Part shown: piece by piece, positions 24,333 to 35,700 of the stretch
How positions within the stretch are numbered: the stretch's first letter is position 1
How the letters are laid out: every line of letters begins with the position of its first letter
Source of the DNA: Lethocerus indicus
Taxonomy: Eukaryota > Arthropoda > Insecta > Hemiptera > Belostomatidae
Reading direction: 5' to 3'
DNA length: 64,000 nt
Assembly (NCBI GenBank): GCA_019843655.1
Contig: JACDQD010000002.1
Span: forward strand, 9,041,393-9,105,392
Notes under the pieces: generated by a model
What the model saw: the letters and a program-made list of their open reading frames with translations, nothing else
The model's database searches: none
Told to the model about the DNA's origin: nothing
Position numbers and translations under genes: made by a program

Positions 24333-25634
24333 AAATTGTATACACATATATAATATTGGCCGAGATTAAAGTTATGAAAAAAAGACCAGACCCCACATAC
24401 CTGAAAATAAACCGAAACAAAACGAACAAAATGTCATCCCCCTCCCCCAATTATACTCCAAGCAGATGGATTAATACTGCATAAATAACCCAGGTCACTC
24501 AGGTATATATAAACCGATAGAGACTAATCCACTGCTCAATTACGTAAGGTCCTCTGATTTACAAAAAACACCACAGTATTGGTGATAGTAAATTAGTTTT
24601 TAAGTATTTTATCCATTGTTTAGTTAAGTGTACAGTAATTGTTTTGTGAAACGCCGTACTAGCCATACGCTCCCAATTGCGCCATATAAGCAACGTTGAA
24701 AAAAATTGTTTTTTGAATGTTCCTACTTACCCCATACGCACGTCCCCGATAAGCATCAACTTGTATTTTATTTCCTAATCCCAGTACTTAAGTAAGACGA
24801 TAGCCTTAAACCAAAACCGGTCTACGAACGGGCCAAAAATGCGGGTGGTGACAGACAATCAAACCTTTGATAATCACACTAACCCTCGCAGAACCACATA
24901 TAACCTTTTAAAATTTATTTTATTTTCTAAAAATGCCGAAATTAATGAACTTAATTGTACAATAGAAACATTATGTCTACAATTGATGCAGGATTTTTGC
25001 CCCTTACTGAATATTTACCACCATCAAATATACATTATGTAAGCACATTTAACGCAATAATTAATTCATCAATAACTCTTCATTATTAAGAACATGGTTA
25101 CCTTTATGTTTATTTATAATTAGTATTAATGACTGGCAAGAAAAGCATTAAAATATAAGTTTATTAGTTTGAAATGTAATCGCACTAATGGGAGTGCAGA
25201 TTACCTTTTATATTAAATGATAATATAAATAATTAGTTTGACTTAGTTTTCTAAGCTGTGATATTTATTATGGCTACATTTGTGGCATTAATAGCGATTA
25301 TTGCAGAACAGTAATGTGAAATCAACCAGACCTCAGCCCAAATCATGTATAGCTGAAGAACAAATAAATTTCATTAAACAATCATTAACCCTGTGGTTAA
25401 AGTTTCTGCGCACCGTATTTCCTAATACAGGAGAATATTATATATTGTGCATGTGAGTATATTTTATATTTACTTTAAATGGTCCTTTATTCAACGTACA
25501 ATATTATCAGTAAAATTATTTTCTTCAGGGATGTTTTGCATGAGTGGGTGATAATCTCAAACAGATTTAACGAGCCTATCTGGCAACCTGAATTGTCATA
25601 CGTAAAACCTGCCAACGTGAGAGAATTAAATTAA
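19606..25634 (+). CDS. GAF-GAF-PDE protein with degenerate catalytic site (probable pseudo-phosphodiesterase of the PDE5/6/11 group)
   Basis: Exons: 19606-19804, 19906-20001, 20088-20192, 20330-20436, 20547-20720, 20815-20957, 21081-21247, 21372-21505, 21715-21827, 22149-22386, 22600-22743, 23544-23704, 24081-24195, 25307-25452, 25529-25634; 715 residues. GAF-A spans about 33-180. GAF-B (about 225-395) keeps the cyclic-nucleotide motif NKxnFx3DE (N337, K338, F344, D348, E349); in GAF-A it is eroded. In the PDE fold (about 430-700), the catalytic His of YHNWRH is F465, HDLDHRG reads HLFDEGG (metal Asp to L504, His to E507), and the Asp of TACD is M602. The purine-binding Gln and Phe appear kept (Q651, F654). 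Expected: cGMP binding without hydrolysis. Two uncertainties: exon 8 needs a weak donor (ctg then gttcgg), and a small exon near 25000 may be missing. Confidence 0.8.
20263..20301 (-). repeat. Retroposon tail, copy 2 (inverted)
   Basis: The reverse complement reads ATAGCGCTATATAAATACAT followed by TCAATCATCATCATCAAT, the same junction as 18706-18744. It sits in intron 3 of the PDE-like gene, about 30 bp before the acceptor of exon 4. Confidence 0.55.
21962..22045. repeat. Short foldback, 84 bp with perfect 10-bp terminal inverted repeats
   Basis: CAAATAAGAT at 21962-21971 is the exact reverse complement of 22036-22045. The interior is GC-richer than the intron around it and holds a small hairpin GGGATTAACCCC. 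It lies in intron 9 of the PDE-like gene. It could be a tiny mobile element or a structured RNA; the arms are short enough for chance. Confidence 0.3.
22759..23244. mobile_element. Foldback/MITE-like element with long imperfect inverted repeats
   Basis: The left arm (about 22759-22922) and right arm (about 23021-23244) are reverse complements over some 150 bp with mismatches and small indels. Shared blocks include GATTTTGTTAAT at the outer ends, CGGATTATCGGTCAAATATA, and AATTTATTG with neighbouring bases nearer the centre. The right arm carries a (TA)n expansion at 23162-23201 and a short insertion not present on the left. The element fills much of intron 11 of the PDE-like gene. No target-site duplication was recognised and no protein is encoded, so its superfamily is unknown. 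Confidence 0.75.
23162..23201. repeat. (TA)n microsatellite inside foldback element
   Basis: About 40 bp of alternating TA within the right arm. The left arm has only a short version, so the tract expanded after insertion. Confidence 0.9.
23246..23517 (+). mobile_element. Dispersed repeat fragment, copy A (in PDE-like intron 11)
   Basis: CG-containing sequence unlike the intron around it, directly right of the foldback element. Its last 85 bp or so (23431-23517) recur at 41795-41878 in the thiamine pyrophosphokinase gene, sharing blocks such as CCAGCGAGAGGAGACAGAAA and GCAGACCACAAAACAGGTAT. A short open frame starting MPKKTSKVPKLL (ATG at 23351) runs through it and could be the start of an element-encoded protein, but resemblance to a known family is not visible. 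Confidence 0.6.
24196..25306 (+). other. PDE-like intron 13 with possible small exon
   Basis: 1.1-kb intron holding a (TA)n tract (24289-24330) and, from about 24340 to 24890, sequence of different composition with more CG that looks like an insertion. A stretch at 24987-25038 ends in a consensus donor and reads MSTIDAGFLPLTEYLPPSNI in one frame, but its start phase does not match exon 13, which joins the exon at 25307 in phase without it. Left unresolved. Confidence 0.4.
24289..24330. repeat. (TA)n microsatellite
   Basis: About 42 bp of alternating TA in PDE-like intron 13. Confidence 0.9.
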
Positions 25635-25696
25635 ATTAATTTTACCGAGCTTGTCATATTAAAATGAATGGTGTTATAGTTTTATGTACACATAGT

Positions 25697-25702
25697 AATA
25701 AA
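25697..25702 (+). terminator. Polyadenylation signal of the PDE-like gene
   Basis: AATAAA 63 bases after the PDE-like stop codon at 25632-25634. Its position supports the last exon chosen for this gene. Confidence 0.5.
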
Positions 25703-28071
25703 ACATATTTCACTCTATTATACTATTAAGCACATATGTGACATTATGGATTGCCGTGTTCAGTCAGGACCAGCTTCAATGGTGGCAAGTCTCAAAGAAG
25801 TCACCTATGGGTCACAATGGGTGAAGGGATGATAACAGACCAACCAACATATGTTCCATTAAAATTTTAAAAACTCCATATTAACACTTCCATTCCATAT
25901 CTTTTAACAAGTTCTAAAATTCGTATTAGTTAGTAATTTGGGGAGTATGGGGCTATCCCAATATCCCCTCTTTCAATTTTGGGGAAGATCTAAAATTTGT
26001 TTGATGTAAAATTGTATTTTTTATGGTGTCCTCGTTTTTCTCTAGGTATTGTATAAAATAATGCGTTTTGTAGTTCAGGCGTGCCTACCTTTTTTTACGG
26101 GTTTTCTTGACGGGGGATATCGACTTAGATACGAACACTAAGTCAATCGCAATCCACCAGTTGCAGAATAGAGGAGCATAAAAATGAATATATATTATAC
26201 TCCATTGACTGAATTTAAATGGAGATATCTACGTGCAGGGCAGCATGTGCTCTGCCAGTATTGTCCTCAATGGACTAGTATAAATGAAAGTAGAGAGTAC
26301 AGAAAACGCGTGGCAGACGGCACATCGCCCCGAGACCCAATGCATATTAGGTCAGTCCTTTTCTCTTCTTTCAAATATGCCTACTAACTCGCATTTTAGT
26401 TAGGAAAGGGGAAAACAGATATATTCGGTACGAGTTCATTATAACATACTGTTTGCGATTGTCGGTTTTTGATCCCAAAAAATTGCAAGATGGCATGAGA
26501 TTGGACAATTAAAGTGCATCGTAATTTAAATTGACCATTCCTTAGAACCCTGGGGTTTCGTTTCCGAAAATATTTTACCAAAACAGGTTCGGGATCGTAT
26601 GTAATCGGGATCGTCGTTTAAGCGGCTAACGTTTACGGATTTTAAACCTGGTTTATAATTGTAACGAATTAACTTGAAATATTACAACATTCAGAGAAAA
26701 AAACAAGAAATATCTCGGCAACGTGGACCAATTCAACAGTGTTTCTTCTAATAATACCCGAATCGAGCCGGAAAAATCACTTTTTTGCAATTTCCCAACG
26801 GGGAGGCAAGATATCCAGGAACGGTTTGCGGAATAGTAAACCCGAGACAATTCGGCATTTTTTTATGTAAAAAGTTCAGTTGTATTTTTCCCTTCCCTAA
26901 AGGTGCAACATACTCGATTTTGTCGCTCACAGACAAACACCAATTGATTTTTAATTAAACTCAACAATTTTTACCGAATTCGGGGACCCTGAAGGACCCA
27001 TTTGTCTGGTACTGAAACACGGGTAGACCAAATGAATAAATGACCGAAACGCTGAAAAAAGTGGCTGAAAGTCGGCCGAAGCGTCGAAAGGGGATAACTT
27101 TCCCGTGATGTGGGTATGACGAAGCTCCTAATAATGAGATCGACCGGGCGAGCCGAAGAAGAACCGTTAGGGAGCCGTTAGTCTCCCGGCCGGGTTTGTT
27201 CACTCGGATACGCTCCTCTTCACCGACATCAACTGCGCGCCCCGTATTTTAAGGTATGTGATTTTTTAGATATTTACTTTCAGTTTTTGAAGGCCTCACA
27301 CTTTTCAAGCAAGAAAGTCGATCAAGGTCAAACTGAAACCAAAATTGGGGACGATGAAAATGTGAGGTTCAAATTAGTTTACAATTTGGCATCTGCCGAC
27401 GCGGACCGATTATCGTTTCATTCCGAGAAGTATAGCTTTCGTGGATGTGTAAAGCCATTCTCAAATTTTAAAATTTTTTAGTCAGTCCATATGAGACACG
27501 GTACTTAATAAGTGATTCGTAACATCCCCCTTGTCGACGTGAGTATACTACTTTTAGGAATTTTATTATTGAAAACATTTTTAAATGTTCTTTAAACACT
27601 TTTAAAGAAAACAAACATAACATTACAGTGCGCAATTAATGTTGAATTATAAATTAATCTTAACAATTATTTGCACGACGCATGATTTCTATGATAAATA
27701 GAGTAAATAATTTTTGTAAAGGAACAATAAAATTAAATTAAACTTAAATTATCGTATTTTGGCATCAATACGTTCTATTCTATTATATTCCATTGTTGCG
27801 AAAATGCGAAATTCAAAATTCTTTCTACACACATTTCATGACCGGTTCGGAGAACTGCCCTCTGGATATACTTTTACCTACTTTCACTGTAGAACTGTCT
27901 TATTTACCAGAATAAGACAGTTATGCTTTCGAGTGCAATTTCCGACGCCCCTAATTCTAAAACATTATTTCTTTTGGGTTTCGAACCAAGTTCTGTAATT
28001 ATAATGGCAGGTTAAAATATTATGAATAAAATAAGTAGGGATATTTAAATTGATGTTAGCTTCATTTATCC

Positions 28072-28079
<8 letters not shown>

Positions 28080-28122
<43 letters not shown>
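28080..28122. repeat. (TA)n microsatellite
   Basis: About 43 bp of alternating TA, intergenic. Confidence 0.9.
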
Positions 28123-28125
<3 letters not shown>

Positions 28126-29168
28126 TGCATGCGTTTCAATGTGTCACACTCAATGTATACAATGTAGTGTACACGACAGTAACATTGTAGTTACGTGATC
28201 CTCCTCGAGGGTAGTGAATTAACTTGATTGAGACCCATTCGTTCAATGGCTTCCCCTAGAACTATTCGTTAGAACTATTTATGATTAAATAATCGCTTTT
28301 AATACTATTAATTGTTTCACTGTAATTAGACCCCATTAAGTGATAATCTATCTGCATTGTATTGACCGCTGTTAACCTGTTAATGTATATCGGTTTCCTG
28401 CGATCATTCTTCACTAGGTCCTCCTCAATCCCAATAGAATTTCCCAAATAGGAACTGAAGAAGATCTGCAGCGAATGGGTTTATTGACGTTGCTGTAACG
28501 CCTTAATTAATATATACATAGTTTCATTGCACTTTAGTGCTTTAGGTCATTAGTCTCATGACCTTCCGTGGTGGCATGAAAATCGCAGCCTTTCTTCGAA
28601 TGTTGTCGATGTGAATGCAATCGTGTGAATCAACTCGTAAGAAAATTGCTGATTTGAATTTAGTATATTTTGTTTTATTTATTTCGATCGGATCACAATT
28701 GTCACAACGAGCGCAGATTGTACAAATCATTTAATTTGCATTTGTAATATATGCAAAGTTCCAAAGCTTACGAAATCATTTCGAATCCTTATCGCGAAGT
28801 GAGACATTAATATAATGTTTGGTGCCATTATATTTCAGAATTGCAAACAATGTACGAGGAAACGAACAGCGGAGAATTATCAGGTTTTCCTCCTAACAAC
28901 AATTCGATTCTTTCCCCATGTTGAGGTCCGTATTTAGTCCAGTTACGAGAGGCGACGGTGACTGTCGGGTGGGCGGGACACACACGCAAGTGTCCCACCC
29001 CCGAAGTAAGCCTCGCGACGTCCAAAACGCCTTCAGAATATTGGGAAGTAGAAAGCTAAGATTGCGTAAAGTGCATATACGTGAGACCAATAAGAATGGG
29101 CCGAAGAACAGTGGGAGCTGCTAGTGTCCGATATCAGTCTAATAGTTGTGGAACGACCGATCAATAGT

Positions 29169-29173
29169 TCAGT
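29169..29173 (+). promoter_or_regulatory. Initiator-like TCAGT motif upstream of the exon at 29248
   Basis: TCAGT, the arthropod initiator core, lies 75-79 bases before the ATG at 29248 in a CG-richer stretch. No TATA box was recognised. The motif is short and common, so this only suggests where transcription might start. Confidence 0.25.
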
Positions 29174-29247
29174 CGTCCTCCTCACCACCTGCAATCCGTT
29201 TTCTGCAGGTTCCTTTCCACCGCTCGTAAATCCCTCTTCAGTTTAAA

Positions 29248-29286
29248 ATGCGAGCCACGCTACTATTTTCGGCGACATTGATCTTC
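29248..29286 (+). CDS. Candidate signal-peptide-like first coding exon (possible 5' exon of the GMC gene)
   Basis: ATG at 29248 opens 13 codons, MRATLLFSATLIF, ending exactly in phase 0 at a consensus donor (TTC then gtaagt). The acceptor at 32780-32781 (tttggcag) upstream of the GMC start joins it in frame as VKMSSVVG and on into the GMC protein. It could therefore be an upstream exon of that gene, or the first exon of an unseen secreted protein. No other partner exon was found between 29287 and 32781. Without transcript data this stays tentative. Confidence 0.35.
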
Positions 29287-29600
29287 GTAAGTTTTTAGAT
29301 TTTCCTACTTGTGTTCCTCGATTATCGATATTAACCCACATCCGTGTTGTTTGTATATTCTAATAATTATTGTTTATTAAATTATCCTTCTTTAATGTGT
29401 GAACGGCCTTTGTAAAAAATAATTGAGAGAGGTACAGGGATTTCTTCAGGCATTCTCAGTGGTCCACGATTGTCACAACATTATCTATTCACTTTGAGTC
29501 AGTTTAAAAATAATGAAGACAAAAGATCCACAATACTATGCAAATTGGTGATCACATGCAGAAAATTCTATCGAACAGACACACGCACGCGCACACTCAC

Positions 29601-29659
<59 letters not shown>

Positions 29660-32600
29660 TTAAGATAACCGTATCGGAAGTTTTTAAAATGAAAGAAAAG
29701 AATTTATTGTTCAAATTTACCAAAAGGTACAGAAGCAAAATGATACAAGAATAATAATTAAATAAGAGAACGTTTTACTCACAAAAAGAAGGTACAACGC
29801 AAAAGCACACATTCAATAGGGAGACGAGACTGGAGGGCCTCTGCCCGGCTCACAATATGTAAGGTCGGGAAAGGGACTTGTCGAATCTAACCTACTGATG
29901 TTTATAAGCAAACCTAATTCCTTGTGTGGGCTTCAGCCACACACATAACTTATATATAACAACATGTCGTAATACGATTTTAGATCTAGTGTAAGGATAG
30001 AATATTAACTCTTTTGTTTTAAATTTACCTTTGATTATTTAATAAGGTTTGTCTAATCATACCATAAAGTGTTGGTGAAAATTAAATTAATGTGATGTCT
30101 GTATCTTCAATTTACGGAAGATGCAGAAATATGATTTGTATAACTTTTATTACCGTTACATATAATTTTATTACGAAACACAATATTATCAAGTTACTTT
30201 TAAAGTGTAACGATTAATTATTCATTCTTTATATTGTTGAGGGTTATTGTTGCTAAACATGAATTCGGCTTAAATTAAGGAAATGCAATTCGACAGGACA
30301 CAACCCCGCTCGGCAGTTTTACATTACATCCATATAAAATGTAGATATAGATGATAATTTATATGCTTGGATCTTAAACTCTTAAAAATTTGCGAACTCA
30401 CTAGCTGTAGCTTAATCTGATTCGTAACTCGTTCTCATTATACAGGTAATACTCAAACTGAAAGTCCTTTGGAGATTTGCTCGTTTCTGCTTCGTTTTCG
30501 AAAACATTAGAAAAAACAGCCCAAGAAGAGTAAATGAGTGCAATCCAATGCACAGTGTATTATTGTGACAAATCCTCTTGAAAGCATCTGATAAACAACT
30601 GGTAAATTTGTAGAAGAACAGGAATTTAAACATTAACAAACTAAAGTAAACCTGCCTTTCTCCTATGTATTACTCACAAGAAGTCATTACATCTGTCACA
30701 ATAGCTGCGTACATATTATTGTGTGGATTGTAAACAGCATTTGTGTCCTTTGAATTTCTCACTTATTTGTCAGAAGCTTTCAAGTGGATTTGACACAACA
30801 ATGTGCCGTGTACTGGATTACACTCATTTATCTTATTCCATTGTTTTTAGCTATGTTCTCTAATCAAAAAGGAGCATATCTCCAAAGGACTCTTTGTAGT
30901 ACTTTTCCGAACCCATATACGATAATATTTAGGGACAGCCAATTATAATATAATTAAATCATAGCGCTGTCTTATGAAAAATTTCCTAAAGAAAAGGAAA
31001 CCGTTTTAATAGCTTAAAAGATTTCATCTGAAAACAATACACTCCTGATACACTATCACTTAATGGGGTGTCTACTAATAGCTCTCTCGAGATATTTCTT
31101 ACAATTTCCAGGTCAGATCGAATGAACGGGCAAATCAAGTTATTTATACTCTTTTAATTTAGCAATGTTTATAAAGTGTTTTTCTAATGTTTTAATATAT
31201 ATTCTGGTACTTAGCGTTACTTACTGCCAAATGTGCATGTGCTATGTGCCTTATTAGTTCCACAATTCTGTTTGAGCTATTTGTTTTTATTTGAGTCCTA
31301 ATTTTTAGAGGAAACAGAGTCATGGACTTACATGTCGTCACTATAAAGAAGACATATTCATAGTAATCATCCTTTACTAGATTTCCAGTGGAAGAGGAAA
31401 TATAATTGAAATTCCATAACTTCATTGCTTGTACAAAGTATTGTAGTATCTTATCCTCTTCATTTTATCGAAATAACCGCTATAGAATGATACATATCAC
31501 CTATATTAAATCATGTATTATGATCACGTTTTATTTTTTCAACCTCCTAAAGTTACGCGGAAACTCCAACATGTATCCCTCAGGCTACTAACGTGCAAAG
31601 AAGCGAACCTGCTTTGTAACATGGACACTTCCATTTGCCGTTTGCCTTCAGTCAGAATTTTAAACAGCTGTTCAGACCAATAAAGTTTTTTCAGTGACGA
31701 TTAAAATCCTTCTTATTTCGTCAAGGTAACACGGCTACTCTCTTATATTGAAACTCTGTAATGGTGTTGCTGGCTGGATTCGATGGTGAACTCCAACCGT
31801 CGCTCTGTTATACTGATTACACACTGTTGTACTCTGTAGTACACTGGGGGTGTACTAAACGAGACAATGGGACAATACAGTTCCGGGATTGATTAAGAAA
31901 CCCAATTAAAATTGCTATACACAAGAGTATCGCTCTTTTAATCAGTACACCACGGCTATTAGAACTGTGTAATACTAAATACAGGATATTACAGCAATTA
32001 TAGCAGTCTTATGCTTCATCGTATTCCCTTCCTTAATACAACGGTAAAATAAAATGACAGAAACACCTGTAAAGCTATCTCCGGCGCAATGATTTTATTC
32101 CATCCCACATTCCTCATAATGTCATCCTTTCAACACTTCACAGCCCGTAGATATATTTTCTATGTGCGAATTTAACTATGACAAAACCGTGATGAGTATA
32201 AATTTTCTCGGAGTGTCAAGAATAATTCTATTCTTCTATAATTCTATTTTATTAATAAGGGTGTCGGTCAAGTGACAACCATTATTATTAAATATAAAGA
32301 ATCTTAGCATATTTCGCTTAGCATTAATCTAAGCTTAGTAGCTAAGATTCTTAGCTGGCTCCATCATTTTCCCAAATGTGCCAACAAATGAACCTAGCTA
32401 TTTTATATTAACAACTAGACGGATACCTATTTCATATTTACAATAGTCGTACTGATTCAGAGAACACGTACTTCAATATTGACTCCGTTTATTCGTATTT
32501 TTGGACAAAATTAACTGGGAAATTTAAAAAGGAATTTGGCACTTCCAAATAAATCGATTAAGATGAATTTGACTCGGAAATGCTGTATATCGTACATATT

Positions 32601-32781
32601 GTACAATATTCTACAAAAGACTATGTCTACTGTCGCTTCCAATGTTGACGATTAAATTATCTTCTCTAAAACTGTAGAAAACCCACGTTCCATGATTGTA
32701 TTTTGGCTTTGTGCGAAAGTAATTTTCGACGTTCGTATGTCTCGATTGTGTATATCTAAGTTATCTGTGTCCGTTTGGCAG
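29287..32781 (+). other. Non-coding stretch upstream of the GMC gene (possible intron 1)
   Basis: 3.5 kb in which I see no supported gene. It holds a (TA)n tract (29605-29657) preceded by a short CA/CG-rich run, and otherwise unremarkable AT-rich sequence. It is an intron if the exon at 29248 belongs to the GMC gene, otherwise intergenic. Confidence 0.45.
29605..29657. repeat. (TA)n microsatellite
   Basis: About 53 bp of alternating TA preceded by an (AC)/(CG)-rich run from 29579. Confidence 0.9.
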
Positions 32782-32787
32782 GTGAAG

Positions 32788-35700
32788 ATGAGTTCGGTAG
32801 TAGGCACGATTCCGGGTACTATAGCGGGAGCGGCGAGCGTGGTCACCAACGCCGCCTGGTTCGTCCCGCTGCTGGCCGCGGCCATAGCCTATTTTCAATA
32901 TGAGCTACTCGATCCCGAAGCCAGACCCATCGACATCGATCCCAGCCTCTTGTTGCCCCAGTACGACTTTATAGTAATAGGCGGTGGTTCCGCAGGTAAG
33001 TTACATTTACAGGGATAATCTGTGTTCGAACACCGGGCAGAATAAACGTGTGTAAGCTGTAGCCGAGTTTCACCTTCTCCATCGTCTCTTCCTATCTTCT
33101 GTTTCCACTCAGTCAATTACTGAGGCGCCCACGCATGTCTGCTGGTAATTGAGCACCCTTTTGTACTGTTACTGTCAATCACAACTTTACTGACGATGGC
33201 GAGCGAGCAGACGAAGCGGGTCTTACTCAGTATCAAATCAGTGTGAGGAGACAGGAGATGGTGATATTTCTAAGCCTCACGGGCCCCCAAAGAGGCATCT
33301 TAAAGAAACTGAGTGTGTAACTTCCAGCCGAAGGCTGAATACCACGATTTCTTTAATTAAAACATCATAAAACTTGTAGGCGGACTCGTGTGTTTACCGC
33401 ATTGTTTCGGTTTCGTTTTAGTTTTTATGTATGTAGAAACGGAATATTGTACTCAAATAAACGCTCATGTTTCAAGTGCATACTTCCAGAATGTCATCTT
33501 AATTTTTGTTTACTTCATTTCTAAAGCGCAAATGTGCTGTACCGATATGCGCTTTGATCTTAATTTGTATTCATACCAAGTCCGAATAACGTTGTGAAAG
33601 TTATAGCTCATTGACTGTTTATAACCATATTACAGTCAAACGACAATTAGTTACTTATTAATGTAAGGTTGTAATTTATTATATTATTAGGCGCAGTGAT
33701 TGCAAACAGACTGTCGGAACTGGAAGAGTGGAATATTTTATTACTAGAAGCTGGAGGAGATGAAACGGAAATTTCTGATGTCCCCTTGCTAGCCGCTTAT
33801 CTACAACTCAGTAAACTAGACTGGCAATACAAAACTGAACCTCAAGGAACAGCTTGCCTGGGTATGTATGTTTCTTATAATTGAGTTATTGACTTATGAA
33901 GACAATTGACTTATTAAGAAAGGATAAGTCATGAGTAATTATTGTCCTGGTTTAAAGTAATATTGATATATCTCTATTATTAATATAGTATGTGTGTATG
34001 GTATGTGTGTTTATGTATTGAGGCAAGTATTATGTAATTTATTTTAAACTGTTGACCTACAAGTCAATTAATTATCTGTGGACTATTGATAATGAAATGG
34101 TTCTGATTCTAAGACGATTATGCATTCAATAACATATCTATCAACATATCAATAATAATCTAAAATCGCATAAGGGTAAATGCTGTCGATGTTAAATTCT
34201 GCAACATCCACTATAGTTACCTGAAATTTCGTAAACCTGAGGTCTGCTATTAATTTACAATCTTAAAATTTAATTGATTAATTGTTATTGATATTTTGAA
34301 TTACCTTTTATTTAATAACATGCATTTTTTATTGTATTAAAATTTCAAAATTGTTTTCTAGCAATGAAGAACAAGCGTTGCAACTGGCCCAGAGGAAAAG
34401 TATTAGGTGGTTCTAGCGTCCTCAACTATATGCTCTATGTTCGGGGAAACAAAAGGGACTACGACATTTGGGAGTCTTTGGGGAATCCCGGTTGGGGTTC
34501 CAAAGACGTACTATACTACTTCAAGAAATCAGAAGACAATAGAAACCCTTATCTTTCACGCACGCTGTACCATTCGACCGGTGGATATCTAACGATCCAA
34601 GAAGCCCCCTGGCACACACCATTGGCGACTGCATTCGTACAGGCGGGAGTTGAAATGGGATATGAAAACCGAGATACCAATGGTAAATATCAGTCAGGTT
34701 TTATGATCGCTCAAGGAACAATTAGAAGGGGAGCCAGATGTAGTACTGCGAAATCGTTTCTCAGACCTGCGAGGTTGAGAAAAAATCTTCATATCGCCAT
34801 GCATTCGCAAGTCACGAAAATATTGATACATCCCAAAACTAAAATTGCTTATGGCGTAGAATTCGTTCGTGACGGCACTAAACACGTCATCCGTGCGACA
34901 AAAGAAGTAATACTCTCCGCAGGGGCGGTGGGGTCTCCTCAGTTACTGATGTTGTCCGGAATCGGCCCGAGAGAACACCTGAATGAATTGAAAATCCCGG
35001 TAATACAGGATTCTAAAGTTGGACATAATTTACAAGATCATATCGGATTGGGAGGACTAACGTTCTTGGTGAATCAAGAGGTTTCTCTGGTCCAAAATCG
35101 TTATGAAAACGTTCCGTCCGTTTTAAAATATGCAATGCTCGGAGACGGACCCCTGACTGTAATGGGAGGAGTGGAAGGCCTGGCATTTGTAAACACAAAA
35201 TATGCCAATAAATCTGAAGACTTTCCTGACATTGAATTTCATTTTGTATCCGGGTCTACATGTTCCGACGGAGGAAATCAGCTTTGGAAAGCCCACGGTT
35301 TATCGGAAGAATTTTATAAAGAAGTCTACGAACCGATAAGTAACAGAGATGTTTGGTCTGCAATACCAGTACTCTTGCGACCCAAGAGTACTGGCGTTAT
35401 TAAGCTAAGAAGTAGAAATCCTTTCGATTATCCACTCATTTATCCCAATTACTTTTTTGAACCTTTCGATATGCAAACCTTAATTGAAGGAGTAAAAATA
35501 GTGCTTGCTATGAGTAAAACGAAATCATTTCAGAGATTTGGCAGTACATTATATAATAAACCTTTCCCAGCTTGCAAAAATATACCTATGAATACAGATT
35601 ACTACTGGGAATGTATGATTAGACAATATTCAGTAACAATATACCATCCCGTTGGTACTTGTAAAATGGGACCAAAATGGGACAATAACGCAGTTGTTGA

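Larger units (their letters stand above)
25635..29247 (+). other. Intergenic region between the PDE-like gene and the GMC oxidoreductase locus
   Basis: After the PDE-like 3' end (AATAAA at 25697-25702), no gene was recognised. From about 26050 onward CG dinucleotides become frequent, with a maximum at 27050-27250. That CG-rich block ends at a consensus donor (TTTTAAG then gtatgtga at 27253) and could be a noncoding first exon. A (TA)n tract lies at 28080-28122. The stretch 28900-29240 is again CG-rich, with a small hairpin at 28975-28996, and leads into the exon at 29248. Open frames such as 27287-27481 have no supporting signal. Confidence 0.5.

Noticed and set aside
24103..24484. Open frames across (TA)n at 24289-24330
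   Set aside because: Low-complexity translation of the microsatellite, apart from the true PDE-like exon at 24081-24195.
27287..27481. Open frame with a charged N-terminus
   Set aside because: No homology recognised. A splice acceptor precedes it (tttcag at about 27280), but no consistent downstream exon was found.
33388..33597. Open frame in GMC intron
   Set aside because: Lies between exons that join in phase without it and has no motif.
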